DNA of 64,000 nucleotides from Trichaptum fuscoviolaceum. Taxonomy: Eukaryota; Basidiomycota; Agaricomycetes; Hymenochaetales; Trichaptaceae. Below, piece by piece: positions 1-11,716 of this stretch. Below the pieces are notes generated by a model, which was not told where the DNA came from, made no database searches, and was given only the letters and a program-made list of their open reading frames with translations. Numbering within the stretch: the first letter of the stretch is position 1; every line of letters begins with the position of its first letter. The position numbers and the translations under genes were made by a program. The DNA lies in the NCBI GenBank assembly GCA_910574455.1, contig CAJSYZ010000001.1:3455424-3519423 (forward strand), written 5' to 3'.

Positions 1-8
1 AAACGGAG

Positions 9-2338
9 ATGGCCGACGGCGAGAATCATCGCTCTACCATCCAAGTGCAGCACATGTATGGTTTGGTAGTATCAGCGTTTGCTGAAGTAAGTTTGATGTT
101 CAAGTTACTGCTCTGCGTCTTCATTCGTTTACATGATTCACATGGCACTGGCAGTTGGAGCATGCGGCCGCCGCCACCGCCATCCGCTCTCTGTGCGAGA
201 ATGCCAGAGATGACTTGTTCAAGGCGTTCCGGTACGCATATCCGGAACTAGATTCGTTCAAGATTGAGCCGGCCAGTAAAAAACCTGTCGCCGATACGGG
301 TGTGAAACCATCCGCATTGTACAGAAAGGTTTCGACCTTGCACAAGTCCTTCATCTACCCACCGACTGAGACTAAGCCCGCCACTCAGCCTGAGGCCGGC
401 ACCGTCACGACTCAGCCTGAGGCCGGCTCACCCAACACGAACAAGTCAGCGAAGAAGAAGAAGGGGAAGAACCCGAAGAATAAACCCCCGAACACAGAAC
501 TTCGCGAAGCTGAGGCTACTGAGCCCAACACTCAGCCTAGTGGCGTTAAACGTAACGAGGACCCGACCATGTCGAATAAAGGTCCTACTAGTGAGCTTAC
601 ACAATACGCTCAGTCTGACAACCCCCCCGACTCGGACACGAAGCTTCCGAGTCCGCGATTCCATTACCAGAATTTGGTTGCAAAGAGTGAAGACTTGGAG
701 ACGCTGAAAGGAAATCTCCGTACCGAGTACGACGAAAACGCAGAGGAAGTGCCAGAGCTTGGGCAACCTGCAAACTATGATCTCTTGGACGTGATGGGCA
801 TCAACACTATGTTCAAATCCTTCCTTCCGCGCTTTCACGGCGCACTCGAATTTAACTTCGCCCTCTTCCTGCTCTTAAAAGAGCAGGTCATCAAAATGGA
901 GGAGAAGATACAAAACATCCTTAATACTGAGGATCAGCAATCTTTATGCGATATCTTCGATAACCCTAAGAACGAAAAATATAAGGAGATTCTATCTTGT
1001 GGCGTAATGCCAACGACGAAAGATGACAATTCAGAAGAAAGGAATAAATTCTTAAAGCGTGTTCGAGTTAGCACCGAAGTAGATGGGTTTTCGGGGAAAT
1101 CAGACTCTGCCTTCACTCTATCACTTGAAGACGAGGATTACGGCTTCAATGCGATGGCCTCGCTGGACTATATAGGTTCGGAGGAATTGCCAACACGTAT
1201 GTATATCAACCAAGAAAGGCAGGCCAAGAAGGCAAGGGACAACTTGAAGGAGGCCGAGCCTGAGGAGGCCGAGGATGCGCATAAGGAAGCCGCAGAAGTC
1301 TTGAAGAAGCAGGACTTCAAGTCCCTCCCCATCGCACTCAAGCTACACAACTTCATTGGCGACTTGGTGACCTTTTGCGTTGAAAAGTTCGAACGTCTGT
1401 CCGAAACGAAAGAGGTGACTATCGCTGGTCGTGTTGTCAACGTGGAGTATCTGAAAGAGCTGCAAATATGTGATCTTCCGTTAGGCTTGCATTCTCGACC
1501 CGGCTTCAAGAGAACGTCGAAGATTGCGAAACTTCTGGTCCACCTCAGACATCGGCGCAACATTCATCGTGAGCGAGCATCGTGTCTCCTTCGCGCAATA
1601 CAGATTATTCTTTGCGACATACCCGGCGAAGTCGTCAAAGACGGTGAACCATTCCGCAATTTACTGAACCGATACCAACATGGACGAGTTCGTCCCTTCG
1701 CTGCGCAAACGGTTTTAGCTCTTGTTTTACGTGCAGAGGCGAACTTAAATTATCCCATGGGTACGGACCGAATGAGGCATCTTGTGGCTCTGGCTCTGAT
1801 ACAGGCACCTGCCAAACTTTATGGCCGAGAGTTGGAAGATGTCCAGGAAACCCCGTCTTGGATTAAAGATTATATGCTCTCCGAAGAGGGGCCCTACTCC
1901 ATGGTCAAGAAAGGACCTCAAGAAACCCTTGACATTAATGCTCTTCTTACCCTTCTGCACGTAGTCTGGGGTGTGCCATTTACGCTCAAGGATCAAGAAC
2001 CGGACAAAGTTGTAGATCGGCAAGTTGAATTGTCAAAGTCAGTTAAGGGCAAGGAGCGAGAACCGGGCAATGTCAATGTCAAGTTTCTGTCTGATCTTAC
2101 GAGTGCAATTGCAGATGCGAGTGCAGATGCGAGTGCAGATGCGAGTGCAGATGCGAGTGCAGATGCGAGTGGAAGCGATGGAAACGGAAGCGACTCCGAG
2201 TCAGCGGCTCTACTACCTAAGCACCATCACTTGCTTCGACGAATAGCAACATCAGTATCACAGCTCATGGATAGCATCTGGGAGAGTTATGTAAATTCTA
2301 TGGAAAAGGTAGACATTTATACTTGGGATTTCCACTGA
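9..2338 (+). CDS. Uncharacterised long protein with DASA tandem repeat
   Basis: I do not recognise the function. The model has two exons, 9-86 and 155-2338, joined in phase 0 by a GT...CAG intron at 87-154, giving about 753 residues. The frame is open to the left edge, so the true start could lie outside the window. The N-terminal third is Ser/Thr/Pro/Lys-rich, with two copies of a TQPEAG motif and a KKKKGKNPKNK basic patch. A helical middle segment (RFHGALEF followed by a Leu/Glu-rich stretch) weakly recalls the start of fungal DUF6594 proteins. Near the C-terminus a 12-bp unit repeats about five times and encodes DASA. No signal peptide or membrane segment is visible. The stop codon lies 38 bp before a 2.46-kb block that is also found behind the unrelated gene at 5815-8739. 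Function unknown; the exon structure is fairly secure. Confidence 0.6.
2109..2171 (+). repeat. 12-bp coding tandem repeat (DASA units)
   Basis: About five perfect copies of gcagatgcgagt lie inside the first gene and keep frame because the unit is a multiple of three. They encode repeated Asp-Ala-Ser-Ala. Such perfect arrays are prone to length variation between strains. Confidence 0.9.
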
Positions 2339-2376
2339 GCTTGCCTCGGATGTAGTAGTAGTACTGGGAGGACTCG

Positions 2377-4834
2377 GTACTCAAACTATTTCTAACTGTT
2401 TTCTTTTCGTAGTATTACCTCATACCAGTGCATACCACTAGTATTCAAGTTGTGTCTTTGTATGTTTGTCTCCTGTTCTGTGTTCGTCGACCTTATACTT
2501 GTGTTTTCTGTGCATCGGTATTCAAGTTGTTGTATGACTGTATGTAAATAAAAAACGATATGAATTGTTTACTAACTATTCCGAGTCGGACTTGGACTCA
2601 CTGGCACCAGTGATGCTCTAATTACTGCTCGATAAATTCACGACTGGCTCGAATCCGGGTCTACCAACCTGAAGACCGAACATCGTTACGGGTCACTGTT
2701 CGGCAACTTGAACTTTTGAGCTGAACTTGAAGTCCCACGACTCGGTCTCAGGCTCTGACTCGGAAGTTCTTCCGATTCGGAGGTCAGCTTGAAGTCGGAA
2801 ACTACTAGTACTAGTAAACTAAGCCTGAGGGGCGAAGGTCGGTCCGGCTACTACTACAACTGCTCTGCTCGACAACTATTAGGTATAATAATTTTAATGG
2901 AATGGACCGGTTGTTATTCTCGGGACGTTCTAGGTCAGAGGGAACTGGACGGCTTGACTTATGCTATTGCCTTCTGGCAGACGACGGAGGAGCTGGAACA
3001 AATGGGCTTTGCGACCAACCTTGATTCAAAGACAGACACGCAACTTGGTAGTATTGTTTTCCCGACTCCGAGTCAGCAAGAGCCCGACGTGGACATCGCC
3101 GCTCGCCTTTTCCCAGACTGAGCCCCTTCCTCAACTCCCCCACCATGCGCACAAACTCTCTCATCTCATCCTCTTGCACTACCTTGAGGCTTGTCATTTT
3201 CTTCAACCTTGGCGCTGTCTCCTTCACATACGACATCTTCCATGCGCTGCTCTCCTGCACTTTGTACTAAATTATGTCGTAACAGATCTGGGCGGAATGG
3301 GAGACAGAGGTCTGCACGAGCATGGCACAGGAGTTCAAGGCTGGTGAGTTTATTCTCCTTCTCAATCCTTTTACTTCACGTTATTTACATACCATTTGAT
3401 ACAGAATCCTAGCTCACACCGTTTACAGCGCACGCAAGATGGTGCAATTCTGGAACACCGCCAGACAGCACCACCACCATTGCCATCGCACTCCTGCTAC
3501 TAGTAGTACCCAGCATCGACATGATGACTTCCCACGTGGGGTCTGACACTGGCATCACAGGCCCTCCGTCGTCACCACTGACAGCCATGGTCAGGTTGGA
3601 AACTAGAGACTTCCGGAGACACTTTCATTGTTGTGGGGACTGGTAAGTAGCCCTAGTAGTTATCCGCTATTGCAACAATAGCTCATGACCCGATGAACAC
3701 AACTACATGACTGGCTGATGCTATGGTTGTTGAAGCGCTTAGAATGCCAGCACGCTTACGAGTTCGAGACGACAGCGCGCACCATCTTGCCGGGCAAGTC
3801 TTCTTTCAGAGACAAGTCATTCGGAGATGAGGAGCTCAAAGGCTTCCAGTTTGCCTCACCAGACGACCATCAAATTCATATCTATTTCGCTGATTCCATG
3901 GCTCATGGCGGGGATTTAAGAGATGCTCCTTGCCGACACAAGGGACTTCTTGCAATCAGAGAAGGTATGTACATAAAGTGCCACACATCGACTGAAAGTT
4001 TAACCTCTCTTTCTGAATCAGTGGTGCGCTGACCGTGGTAACCGCTCTCGTCGCAACAATTTCCTCTATCGTGTCCCTGGCTTGGGCAGATCATCGTTGA
4101 TCCATGCCCTTGCTGGCGCGCTCATGCTCGACATTCTCGCCATCTCACGTTCCGCTCTTTGGATGAACGATGTGACGTTGTCGTCGCTTATGGGCCGTGT
4201 GCCTGCCCCGTGAATTGTCCTTCTCGAGGACCTTGACGCTGCATTCACTCGCTCAACTTCGCGCGACGGGTCCTCAACCTGTGTTCCTGGTGGTAAGAAG
4301 AAGAGCTCTTTGTTGTCCGACAACAAGGATAAGATGACGATGATGACGACAATGAAGAAATTGGCAAGAAGAAGAAAAGCAAGAAATATGACACTCTATC
4401 CGACGTGAACACGCTCTCTCTTTCTGGCCTTCTTAATGCACTTGATGGTGTCGCCGCTGCTGTTGGCCGCTTCCTCTTCTCGTCGCAGCGACGAACCATC
4501 TTGAGCGTTTCGACCCCGCGCTCTCGCGCCCCGGTGGCATGGATGTTTGGATCGAGTTCAAAAGCGCAAGCCCTAGGCAGGCTCAAGCGCTCTTCTGCGA
4601 CTTCTTCCTGTACGCGGACGTCAAGAAGCCCGAGATCACCAAACGCGAAGGCGAGCTCGATGGGATCAGCCTCCTCACCACACCCCATCCTCTGGATCGA
4701 TTTCGGAAATTCCGGTGTCGGTATTTGCGTCCGATGCCTCGAGTACCGCAACCTTGAGCTCGAGCTCATTGATGAGAGGTGCGTCAAACAGTCTACCTGA
4801 CGTTGGCAAAGCAGCTCACGACGCAAATTGCGAA
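2377..4834 (+). repeat. 2,458-bp direct repeat, copy A
   Basis: This block recurs at 8763-11220 with a constant offset of 6,386 bp. I saw only a few differences: a 1-bp indel near 2773, a compensating 1-bp indel near 2904, and a C/T change near 4157. It starts 38 bp after the stop of the first gene. Its first 200 bp look like a 3' UTR, with an AATAAA-type motif near 2547. Most of the rest is a decayed BCS1-like ATPase. Identity ends abruptly at both edges: gactcg precedes it here and caggctt precedes the other copy. No obvious terminal repeats or target-site duplication were seen. Confidence 0.95.
3270..4830 (+). pseudogene. Decayed BCS1-like AAA ATPase, copy A
   Basis: Reading across frames recovers an ordered BCS1-type AAA ATPase: a HIYFADS segment near 3870, a degenerate Walker A (VPGLGRSSLIHALAG, the usual GKS lysine replaced by Arg) near 4070, MGRVPAP followed by a TGA stop at 4213-4215, Walker B IVLLEDLDAAF, then LSGLLNALDGVAAA and MDVWIEFK. 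The pieces fall in different frames, so there are frameshifts as well as the stop. BCS1-like ATPases form large families in Agaricomycetes; the founding member inserts the Rieske protein into complex III in mitochondria. The second copy at 9656-11216 carries the same lesions, so decay came before the duplication. Confidence 0.8.
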
Positions 4835-5440
4835 TTCGAATGCCAGTGCCAGCCTGAGTGTTTTGGTGTCGTGGGAAATTACTCAAAAGGCCTAAGTTAC
4901 AGGATATGTTGATTTTTTACAACAGAATGCACAGTGCATTCACCATTCTAACTTTGCAGAAAGCTTCTTTAGATGTCTTACTATACATCATAAAATTATC
5001 AAGAGTATCTGATTAGTTGTTCAGAAGATATTACAGAAAGAATGTCAGATTCATGAATTAAAAGCAAATTTTGGCTTTATTTGGCATTTTTGAGGTACTC
5101 GGCACTTTCAAGAGCCATGCAGGCAATAACCAGTCATGAAACTCCTATAGTAGGAACAAGTAGACATATAGCTATATGCTGCTAAATTTTGAAGCTTTAT
5201 GGGTTTGAGATGAGAGTTTCCGGCAGCATATAAAGACGAAAATGATGCCAAATTTGGTAACCCCGAGAACACAGAAAGTCCTTGTTATCTTCTTACTTTG
5301 ATTGAGAATTTCCTTTCTTTCTATACTATTATACGTAGAACAAAGATGCAGTTATACACAAATATTTATAGAATTTTTGCTGCTATGTGGAAGTAATAAA
5401 ACTCGAAAAACCAGAAATCAGGGGGGTGACAATCATCTTT
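4835..5440. other. AT-rich intergenic stretch, no gene seen
   Basis: This is AT-rich sequence with no sustained coding frame, including a TATAAAG-like motif near 5229. It probably contains part of the upstream region of the protease-like gene. Nothing else was recognised. Confidence 0.4.
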
Positions 5441-5441
5441 A

Positions 5442-5655
5442 GTACTACTAGTAACCGGCTGTACTAGTAGTAAGTAGTACTACTAGTAACCGGCTGTACT
5501 AGTAGTAAGTAGTACTACTAGTAACCGGCTGTACTAGTAGTAAGTAGTACTACTACTACTAGTAGTAAGTAGTACTACTACTACTAGTAGTAAGTAGTAC
5601 TACTACTACTAGTAGTAAGTAGTACTACTACTACTAGTAGTAGTAGTAGTAGTAA
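5442..5655. repeat. Palindromic agtactactagt minisatellite
   Basis: Three copies of a 35-bp unit with a central accggctgt are followed by several copies of a shorter 25-bp unit lacking that centre, ending in a run of agt trinucleotides. Each unit is nearly self-complementary (actactagta against tactagtagt), so the array can fold into strings of hairpins. It lies about 160 bp before the start of the protease-like gene. Confidence 0.9.
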
Positions 5656-5814
5656 GCACTGCCGGTGCCATGGCACTGCCAGCCTGAGTGCCACTGGTTG
5701 AAGACGACGCACTCAGTTTCCCACTGCATTCTTTCCCATTTCGTCCCAATAGTACTACCTATTCATCTTGAACTCGAAAGCACAACAGCAACGACTTCAA
5801 CTTGAATCAGCATC

Positions 5815-8739
5815 ATGCTGGCATCATCCAAGCCATCGCGTAGAAATCCGATTCCGCGTGAGTCCTACAGCTTTCTACTACGTTCTCCTATACCAGCAGC
5901 AATGATTAATGAGGTGATATCCAGCTTCGCCAAGGGAAGGCTTTGATTTGATAGAATTGTCTCGGCAGATCACGGGCTTTTGCCCATCCAACGAGGAAAA
6001 TAGTATTCGATCTGCAAGGCAGAGACTAGAAGGTGTAATCGATGGCATATGGCCAGGTGAGTCCTACTTTCTCCTTCGCCGGTAGTCCTGCTTTGTTGAC
6101 TACTTCTACTCGTGGCAGAGAATCAGAGTATGAGCGGATCAATAGTGCCTCATAGAACCCCTCGGATGCCAACAAACACTCACACTGGCATGTCGACTCG
6201 CGAAGTTGACACTGTCCGACCTGGCAGTACTTCCCCAACTCAGGCGCCTACCGTCGTACAGGCTCACTGTACACTGGCACCAAATCGCGCCACACGAAGG
6301 GAAACTATCTCGCCTTTAGAACAGGAGGAATATTACTATGGCCTGGAGGGGGCTCCTCGCCTGGTCGGGCGCACCGGCGGCGACTGGGAACGGACTAACA
6401 TGTGGAAATGCGTAGGGGTTGTGGGTGATCACCGCATTACTGAGTTCTGGGATGCAGACTTGTTCCCAAAAATATTGCCGATATTCAAGGCACTATATCT
6501 CGAGGGGCACGGAAAGGCAAACCTATTTGAGGTTAACCGCGTTGGCCTCGAACGCCCTGCCAGTGTGGGCATTAGACACGAGTTGCTCGCTGAAAATGAG
6601 TGGCCCGTCGTTGTTATGATCGGAGTTGATACGGAGCCCAGTCTCCACCCTAAAGTGGGATGCTGGGCTGCGGAGAGGGTGAAGGACATACTATGGGAGC
6701 TCGCAATTTATGATGTCGAGGTCGAGATTAGGGAACGACATATCAAACTGGCTTCCGGCGATAACACAGATGGCCCTGCTAATATGAAGCGTAACCGTAC
6801 TCAGGCTGGTGACGATGACGTTCCTGAGGCTGTCGATGGCAATCACCACCTAAAGCGCCCTAGACCATCTTTCACTCCGTCTGCCCCCGATCAGAGCATC
6901 AACGACCCTCATAGTGACTCTGACGCCGCTCACGGTGTTCAAGGCCAAGGCTGGCCTACAGGATCGAAAAATATCTCGTCCACTCCCGCCAGCCGCTCCC
7001 GCCTGATCCGAGCAAGCCCTATGGTTCTAGAGCCACGTATAATGGGCAACTATGAAGATCGCCATACCGCCAACACGTACTTACAGCGCCTTGCTGCGCC
7101 TTTCACCACATGTGTTGGGATATGCCTTGGCATCACTGAGACCAGGGGCAAAACGCAGTATGACAGCTATTCAACCGGGTCACTGTTTGGGATTAAGATA
7201 CAAAACGAGGAGCCCATCTTATATGCCCTCGGTTGTCGACATGGCACCATTCCATTTAATTTACAGTTCCATCTTCATCCTGAGGATTCTGAAAGCAACT
7301 TGGAGGATGCCAGCTTGAAGAAAGGCAAGAAATGCAATAAGAAGGGCAAGAAGGGCGTCAAAGGGAACAAGAAGGGCAACAAAACATCGAAAGGCGATGG
7401 CAAGAACTATAAAATCACGGAAGCCTCTCAGTACATCGACTACAAACATGACGAGAACTCGAATTATACGGCCTATGTTTCGCTGTTCACGCCTGAGAAG
7501 CTGGCTGACCACTTACGAATGATGGAACGCGAGTTGGAAAAGCAGAGGAAAGAATTCGATCTTCTCGTGGATAAGAAGATCATAAAAGATCAGGTTGTAA
7601 AGAAGGAAGTCCAAAAGGAATGCGATGACGCGACAGCTTTCTTCAACAAGGTCAAGAGATGCGAATTGAATTTCCAGTGTATGGAGCAGTTTGGATATGT
7701 CGAATTCTCTCCGGGAAGGTTCAATCGGTTTAATAAGAAAGATGACGCGAAGAAGCCGAGGACTAGCAAGCACCCCTATGCATCGGACTGGGCGTTGATC
7801 AGGATTTGTGACGACCGTTCCCCATCTGACAAGACTACTCTCTGCGAGCAGCATGGGAAGGGGCAATTTTGGAATTATGCAGACTTGAGAAGGTATGAAC
7901 CAAAGAGCATGTGTGGTTCAGCTGCTTTCGACGACATTCTGGAGTTCATGGGATGGAAGGAAGGCACTCAAGTACATGATGGTCTGGTGCATATCAAAGA
8001 TTTCACGAAACCGCGCGACATCTACAGCCGTCTTTATCAAGAAGAAACGGACGAACAAGCGATTAAAGATAAGCAGCTCCATAGAGCACTAGCGAATGAT
8101 GGCACAAAGGTCGTATCCTCGAAGCTTGAAACAAGACGGGTATATAAGTTTGGTTGGACAACTGGCCACACAGTGGGCGTTTATAACAATCTCACTTCCT
8201 ACTGGGTCGATCTTACACTAGAATTTGATGTCACATTCTCCGGTAAAGGCAAACGTCGCAAAGCCTGTGGAATCAAAGAAGGTGTAAAGGGCGTCGAGAG
8301 TTGCTGGCAGGCGGTCCTGCAATTTCCACCCGGCAAGCACTTCGGTGGTCGTAGCCGTATATTTGGAGACCAAGGTGATTCCGGAAGCTTGGTCATCGAC
8401 CAGGATGCCAACGCACTTGGTACAATCATCTTTGTTACGACTTTGACGGAATGGCAACACGATGGGTTCACTTACGGAGTCCCTATTTGGCAACAATTGT
8501 CGGAGATGCGCACCTCCGGTTACGGTGATATTCATTTCGGATTCGAATCACAAAAGGATGATGCAGTGATGTCGGAACTTGCGGAATATCATCCACAGAT
8601 TAAGGTAACTAGGGCTAACAAGGGCTCGAGGACATGGGAAGCGTGGTTTAATGAGGAGCACCACAAGGTTGAGCGGGAACGAGCAGCATTGGAACCTTTT
8701 AATTCACTTAAACCGCAGACTCGGAGTCAGACGAAGTAG
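5815..8739 (+). CDS. PA-clan trypsin-like domain protein
   Basis: Three exons, 5815-5857, 5925-6056 and 6119-8739, join in frame through two GT...CAG introns to give about 931 residues. I chose ATG 5815 because it opens the only frame that splices cleanly into the long exon. The C-terminal half carries a plausible PA-clan catalytic triad: His433 in CRHG, Asp615 in SDWALIRI and Ser813 in GDQGDSGSLVI, with GWTTGHTVG in between. A Lys/Gly-rich linker (about residues 460-490) and a charged helix separate His from Asp, far wider than in classical trypsins. No signal peptide is visible, so an intracellular protein is likely. Activity is inferred only from these motifs. The stop lies 23 bp before the second copy of the 2.46-kb block. 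Confidence 0.7.
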
Positions 8740-8762
8740 CCTGCCAGTGAGGACTCAGGCTT

Positions 8763-11220
8763 GTACTCAAACTATTTCTAACTGTTTTCTTTTCGTAGTA
8801 TTACCTCATACCAGTGCATACCACTAGTATTCAAGTTGTGTCTTTGTATGTTTGTCTCCTGTTCTGTGTTCGTCGACCTTATACTTGTGTTTTCTGTGCA
8901 TCGGTATTCAAGTTGTTGTATGACTGTATGTAAATAAAAAACGATATGAATTGTTTACTAACTATTCCGAGTCGGACTTGGACTCACTGGCACCAGTGAT
9001 GCTCTAATTACTGCTCGATAAATTCACGACTGGCTCGAATCCGGGTCTACCAACCTGAAGACCGAACATCGTTACGGGTCACTGTTCGGCAACTTGAACT
9101 TTTGAGCTGAACTTGAAGTCCCACGACTCGGTCTCAGGCTCTGACTCGGAAGTTTCTTCCGATTCGGAGGTCAGCTTGAAGTCGGAAACTACTAGTACTA
9201 GTAAACTAAGCCTGAGGGGCGAAGGTCGGTCCGGCTACTACTACAACTGCTCTGCTCGACAACTATTAGGTATAATAATTTTAATGGAATGACCGGTTGT
9301 TATTCTCGGGACGTTCTAGGTCAGAGGGAACTGGACGGCTTGACTTATGCTATTGCCTTCTGGCAGACGACGGAGGAGCTGGAACAAATGGGCTTTGCGA
9401 CCAACCTTGATTCAAAGACAGACACGCAACTTGGTAGTATTGTTTTCCCGACTCCGAGTCAGCAAGAGCCCGACGTGGACATCGCCGCTCGCCTTTTCCC
9501 AGACTGAGCCCCTTCCTCAACTCCCCCACCATGCGCACAAACTCTCTCATCTCATCCTCTTGCACTACCTTGAGGCTTGTCATTTTCTTCAACCTTGGCG
9601 CTGTCTCCTTCACATACGACATCTTCCATGCGCTGCTCTCCTGCACTTTGTACTAAATTATGTCGTAACAGATCTGGGCGGAATGGGAGACAGAGGTCTG
9701 CACGAGCATGGCACAGGAGTTCAAGGCTGGTGAGTTTATTCTCCTTCTCAATCCTTTTACTTCACGTTATTTACATACCATTTGATACAGAATCCTAGCT
9801 CACACCGTTTACAGCGCACGCAAGATGGTGCAATTCTGGAACACCGCCAGACAGCACCACCACCATTGCCATCGCACTCCTGCTACTAGTAGTACCCAGC
9901 ATCGACATGATGACTTCCCACGTGGGGTCTGACACTGGCATCACAGGCCCTCCGTCGTCACCACTGACAGCCATGGTCAGGTTGGAAACTAGAGACTTCC
10001 GGAGACACTTTCATTGTTGTGGGGACTGGTAAGTAGCCCTAGTAGTTATCCGCTATTGCAACAATAGCTCATGACCCGATGAACACAACTACATGACTGG
10101 CTGATGCTATGGTTGTTGAAGCGCTTAGAATGCCAGCACGCTTACGAGTTCGAGACGACAGCGCGCACCATCTTGCCGGGCAAGTCTTCTTTCAGAGACA
10201 AGTCATTCGGAGATGAGGAGCTCAAAGGCTTCCAGTTTGCCTCACCAGACGACCATCAAATTCATATCTATTTCGCTGATTCCATGGCTCATGGCGGGGA
10301 TTTAAGAGATGCTCCTTGCCGACACAAGGGACTTCTTGCAATCAGAGAAGGTATGTACATAAAGTGCCACACATCGACTGAAAGTTTAACCTCTCTTTCT
10401 GAATCAGTGGTGCGCTGACCGTGGTAACCGCTCTCGTCGCAACAATTTCCTCTATCGTGTCCCTGGCTTGGGCAGATCATCGTTGATCCATGCCCTTGCT
10501 GGCGCGCTCATGCTCGACATTCTCGCCATCTCACGTTCCGCTTTTTGGATGAACGATGTGACGTTGTCGTCGCTTATGGGCCGTGTGCCTGCCCCGTGAA
10601 TTGTCCTTCTCGAGGACCTTGACGCTGCATTCACTCGCTCAACTTCGCGCGACGGGTCCTCAACCTGTGTTCCTGGTGGTAAGAAGAAGAGCTCTTTGTT
10701 GTCCGACAACAAGGATAAGATGACGATGATGACGACAATGAAGAAATTGGCAAGAAGAAGAAAAGCAAGAAATATGACACTCTATCCGACGTGAACACGC
10801 TCTCTCTTTCTGGCCTTCTTAATGCACTTGATGGTGTCGCCGCTGCTGTTGGCCGCTTCCTCTTCTCGTCGCAGCGACGAACCATCTTGAGCGTTTCGAC
10901 CCCGCGCTCTCGCGCCCCGGTGGCATGGATGTTTGGATCGAGTTCAAAAGCGCAAGCCCTAGGCAGGCTCAAGCGCTCTTCTGCGACTTCTTCCTGTACG
11001 CGGACGTCAAGAAGCCCGAGATCACCAAACGCGAAGGCGAGCTCGATGGGATCAGCCTCCTCACCACACCCCATCCTCTGGATCGATTTCGGAAATTCCG
11101 GTGTCGGTATTTGCGTCCGATGCCTCGAGTACCGCAACCTTGAGCTCGAGCTCATTGATGAGAGGTGCGTCAAACAGTCTACCTGACGTTGGCAAAGCAG
11201 CTCACGACGCAAATTGCGAA
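8763..11220 (+). repeat. 2,458-bp direct repeat, copy B
   Basis: Near-identical partner of 2377-4834, again directly behind a long gene and in the same orientation. The two indels cancel out, so both copies have the same length. The sequence diverges sharply after cgaa at 11217-11220. Confidence 0.95.
9656..11216 (+). pseudogene. Decayed BCS1-like AAA ATPase, copy B
   Basis: Same ordered remnants as in copy A: HIYFADS, a GRSS Walker A lacking Lys, a TGA stop at 10599-10601 just before IVLLEDLDA, NALDGVAAA and MDVWIEFK. The lesions match copy A; the only differences I noted are two 1-bp indels near the block start and the substitution near 10543. It is therefore a recent duplicate of an already dead gene. 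Confidence 0.8.
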
Positions 11221-11716
11221 TGCATCAAACGGGAAAAAGTATTACTTCATCTTAGATATCGTTCAAGTAGTCATGTCCTATTCCACGACAAACACCTCTG
11301 TGCCACCACCATTGCCGCCGAAACGGAGATCGCTCGGTTTCAATATGCAGAATAAGTCGATTATCGGCCGACAGCGCAATCCCCCCAGCTCTAAGGTCAA
11401 GAAACGTGCCTTCATTCAATCTACTTCTTTCAAAGCGGATTGGGGTGCATTGATCCCATTTCCCATATCGGCATGGTTCCGGTTTCGAGTTGTGTCCAGG
11501 GACAGTCCTACCAGCAAATGGGATGCATGATATACAGCATTTGCTGATGGGTCTCCATGTATAAGATTCAGCCTTGCTGTGCCTAACTACATGTGAGTTT
11601 GTGCATTATGGTCAGCCATTGCTGCAGTCAATATACATCAGAGAGTAGATATAGCTGATATATAGTATTTGGGAGATATATGTATATGCTGGATAAATAG
11701 ACATATATTTAATTTG
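11221..11716. other. Intergenic remnant, no gene called
   Basis: After the repeat edge an open stretch runs to 11530 and includes a PPPLPPK proline motif. It has no clear start, domain or splice context. The remainder is AT-rich. It may be the original 3' flank of the ATPase relic or a fragment of another gene. Confidence 0.3.

Noticed and set aside
2630..2680. ggctcgaatccgggtc resembling a tRNA T-arm
   Set aside because: No matching acceptor stem, D-arm or anticodon arm could be built around it.
4245..4886. 213-residue minus-strand frame, repeated near 10631-11212
   Set aside because: It is antisense to the ATPase relic and mirrors its codons; no independent features.
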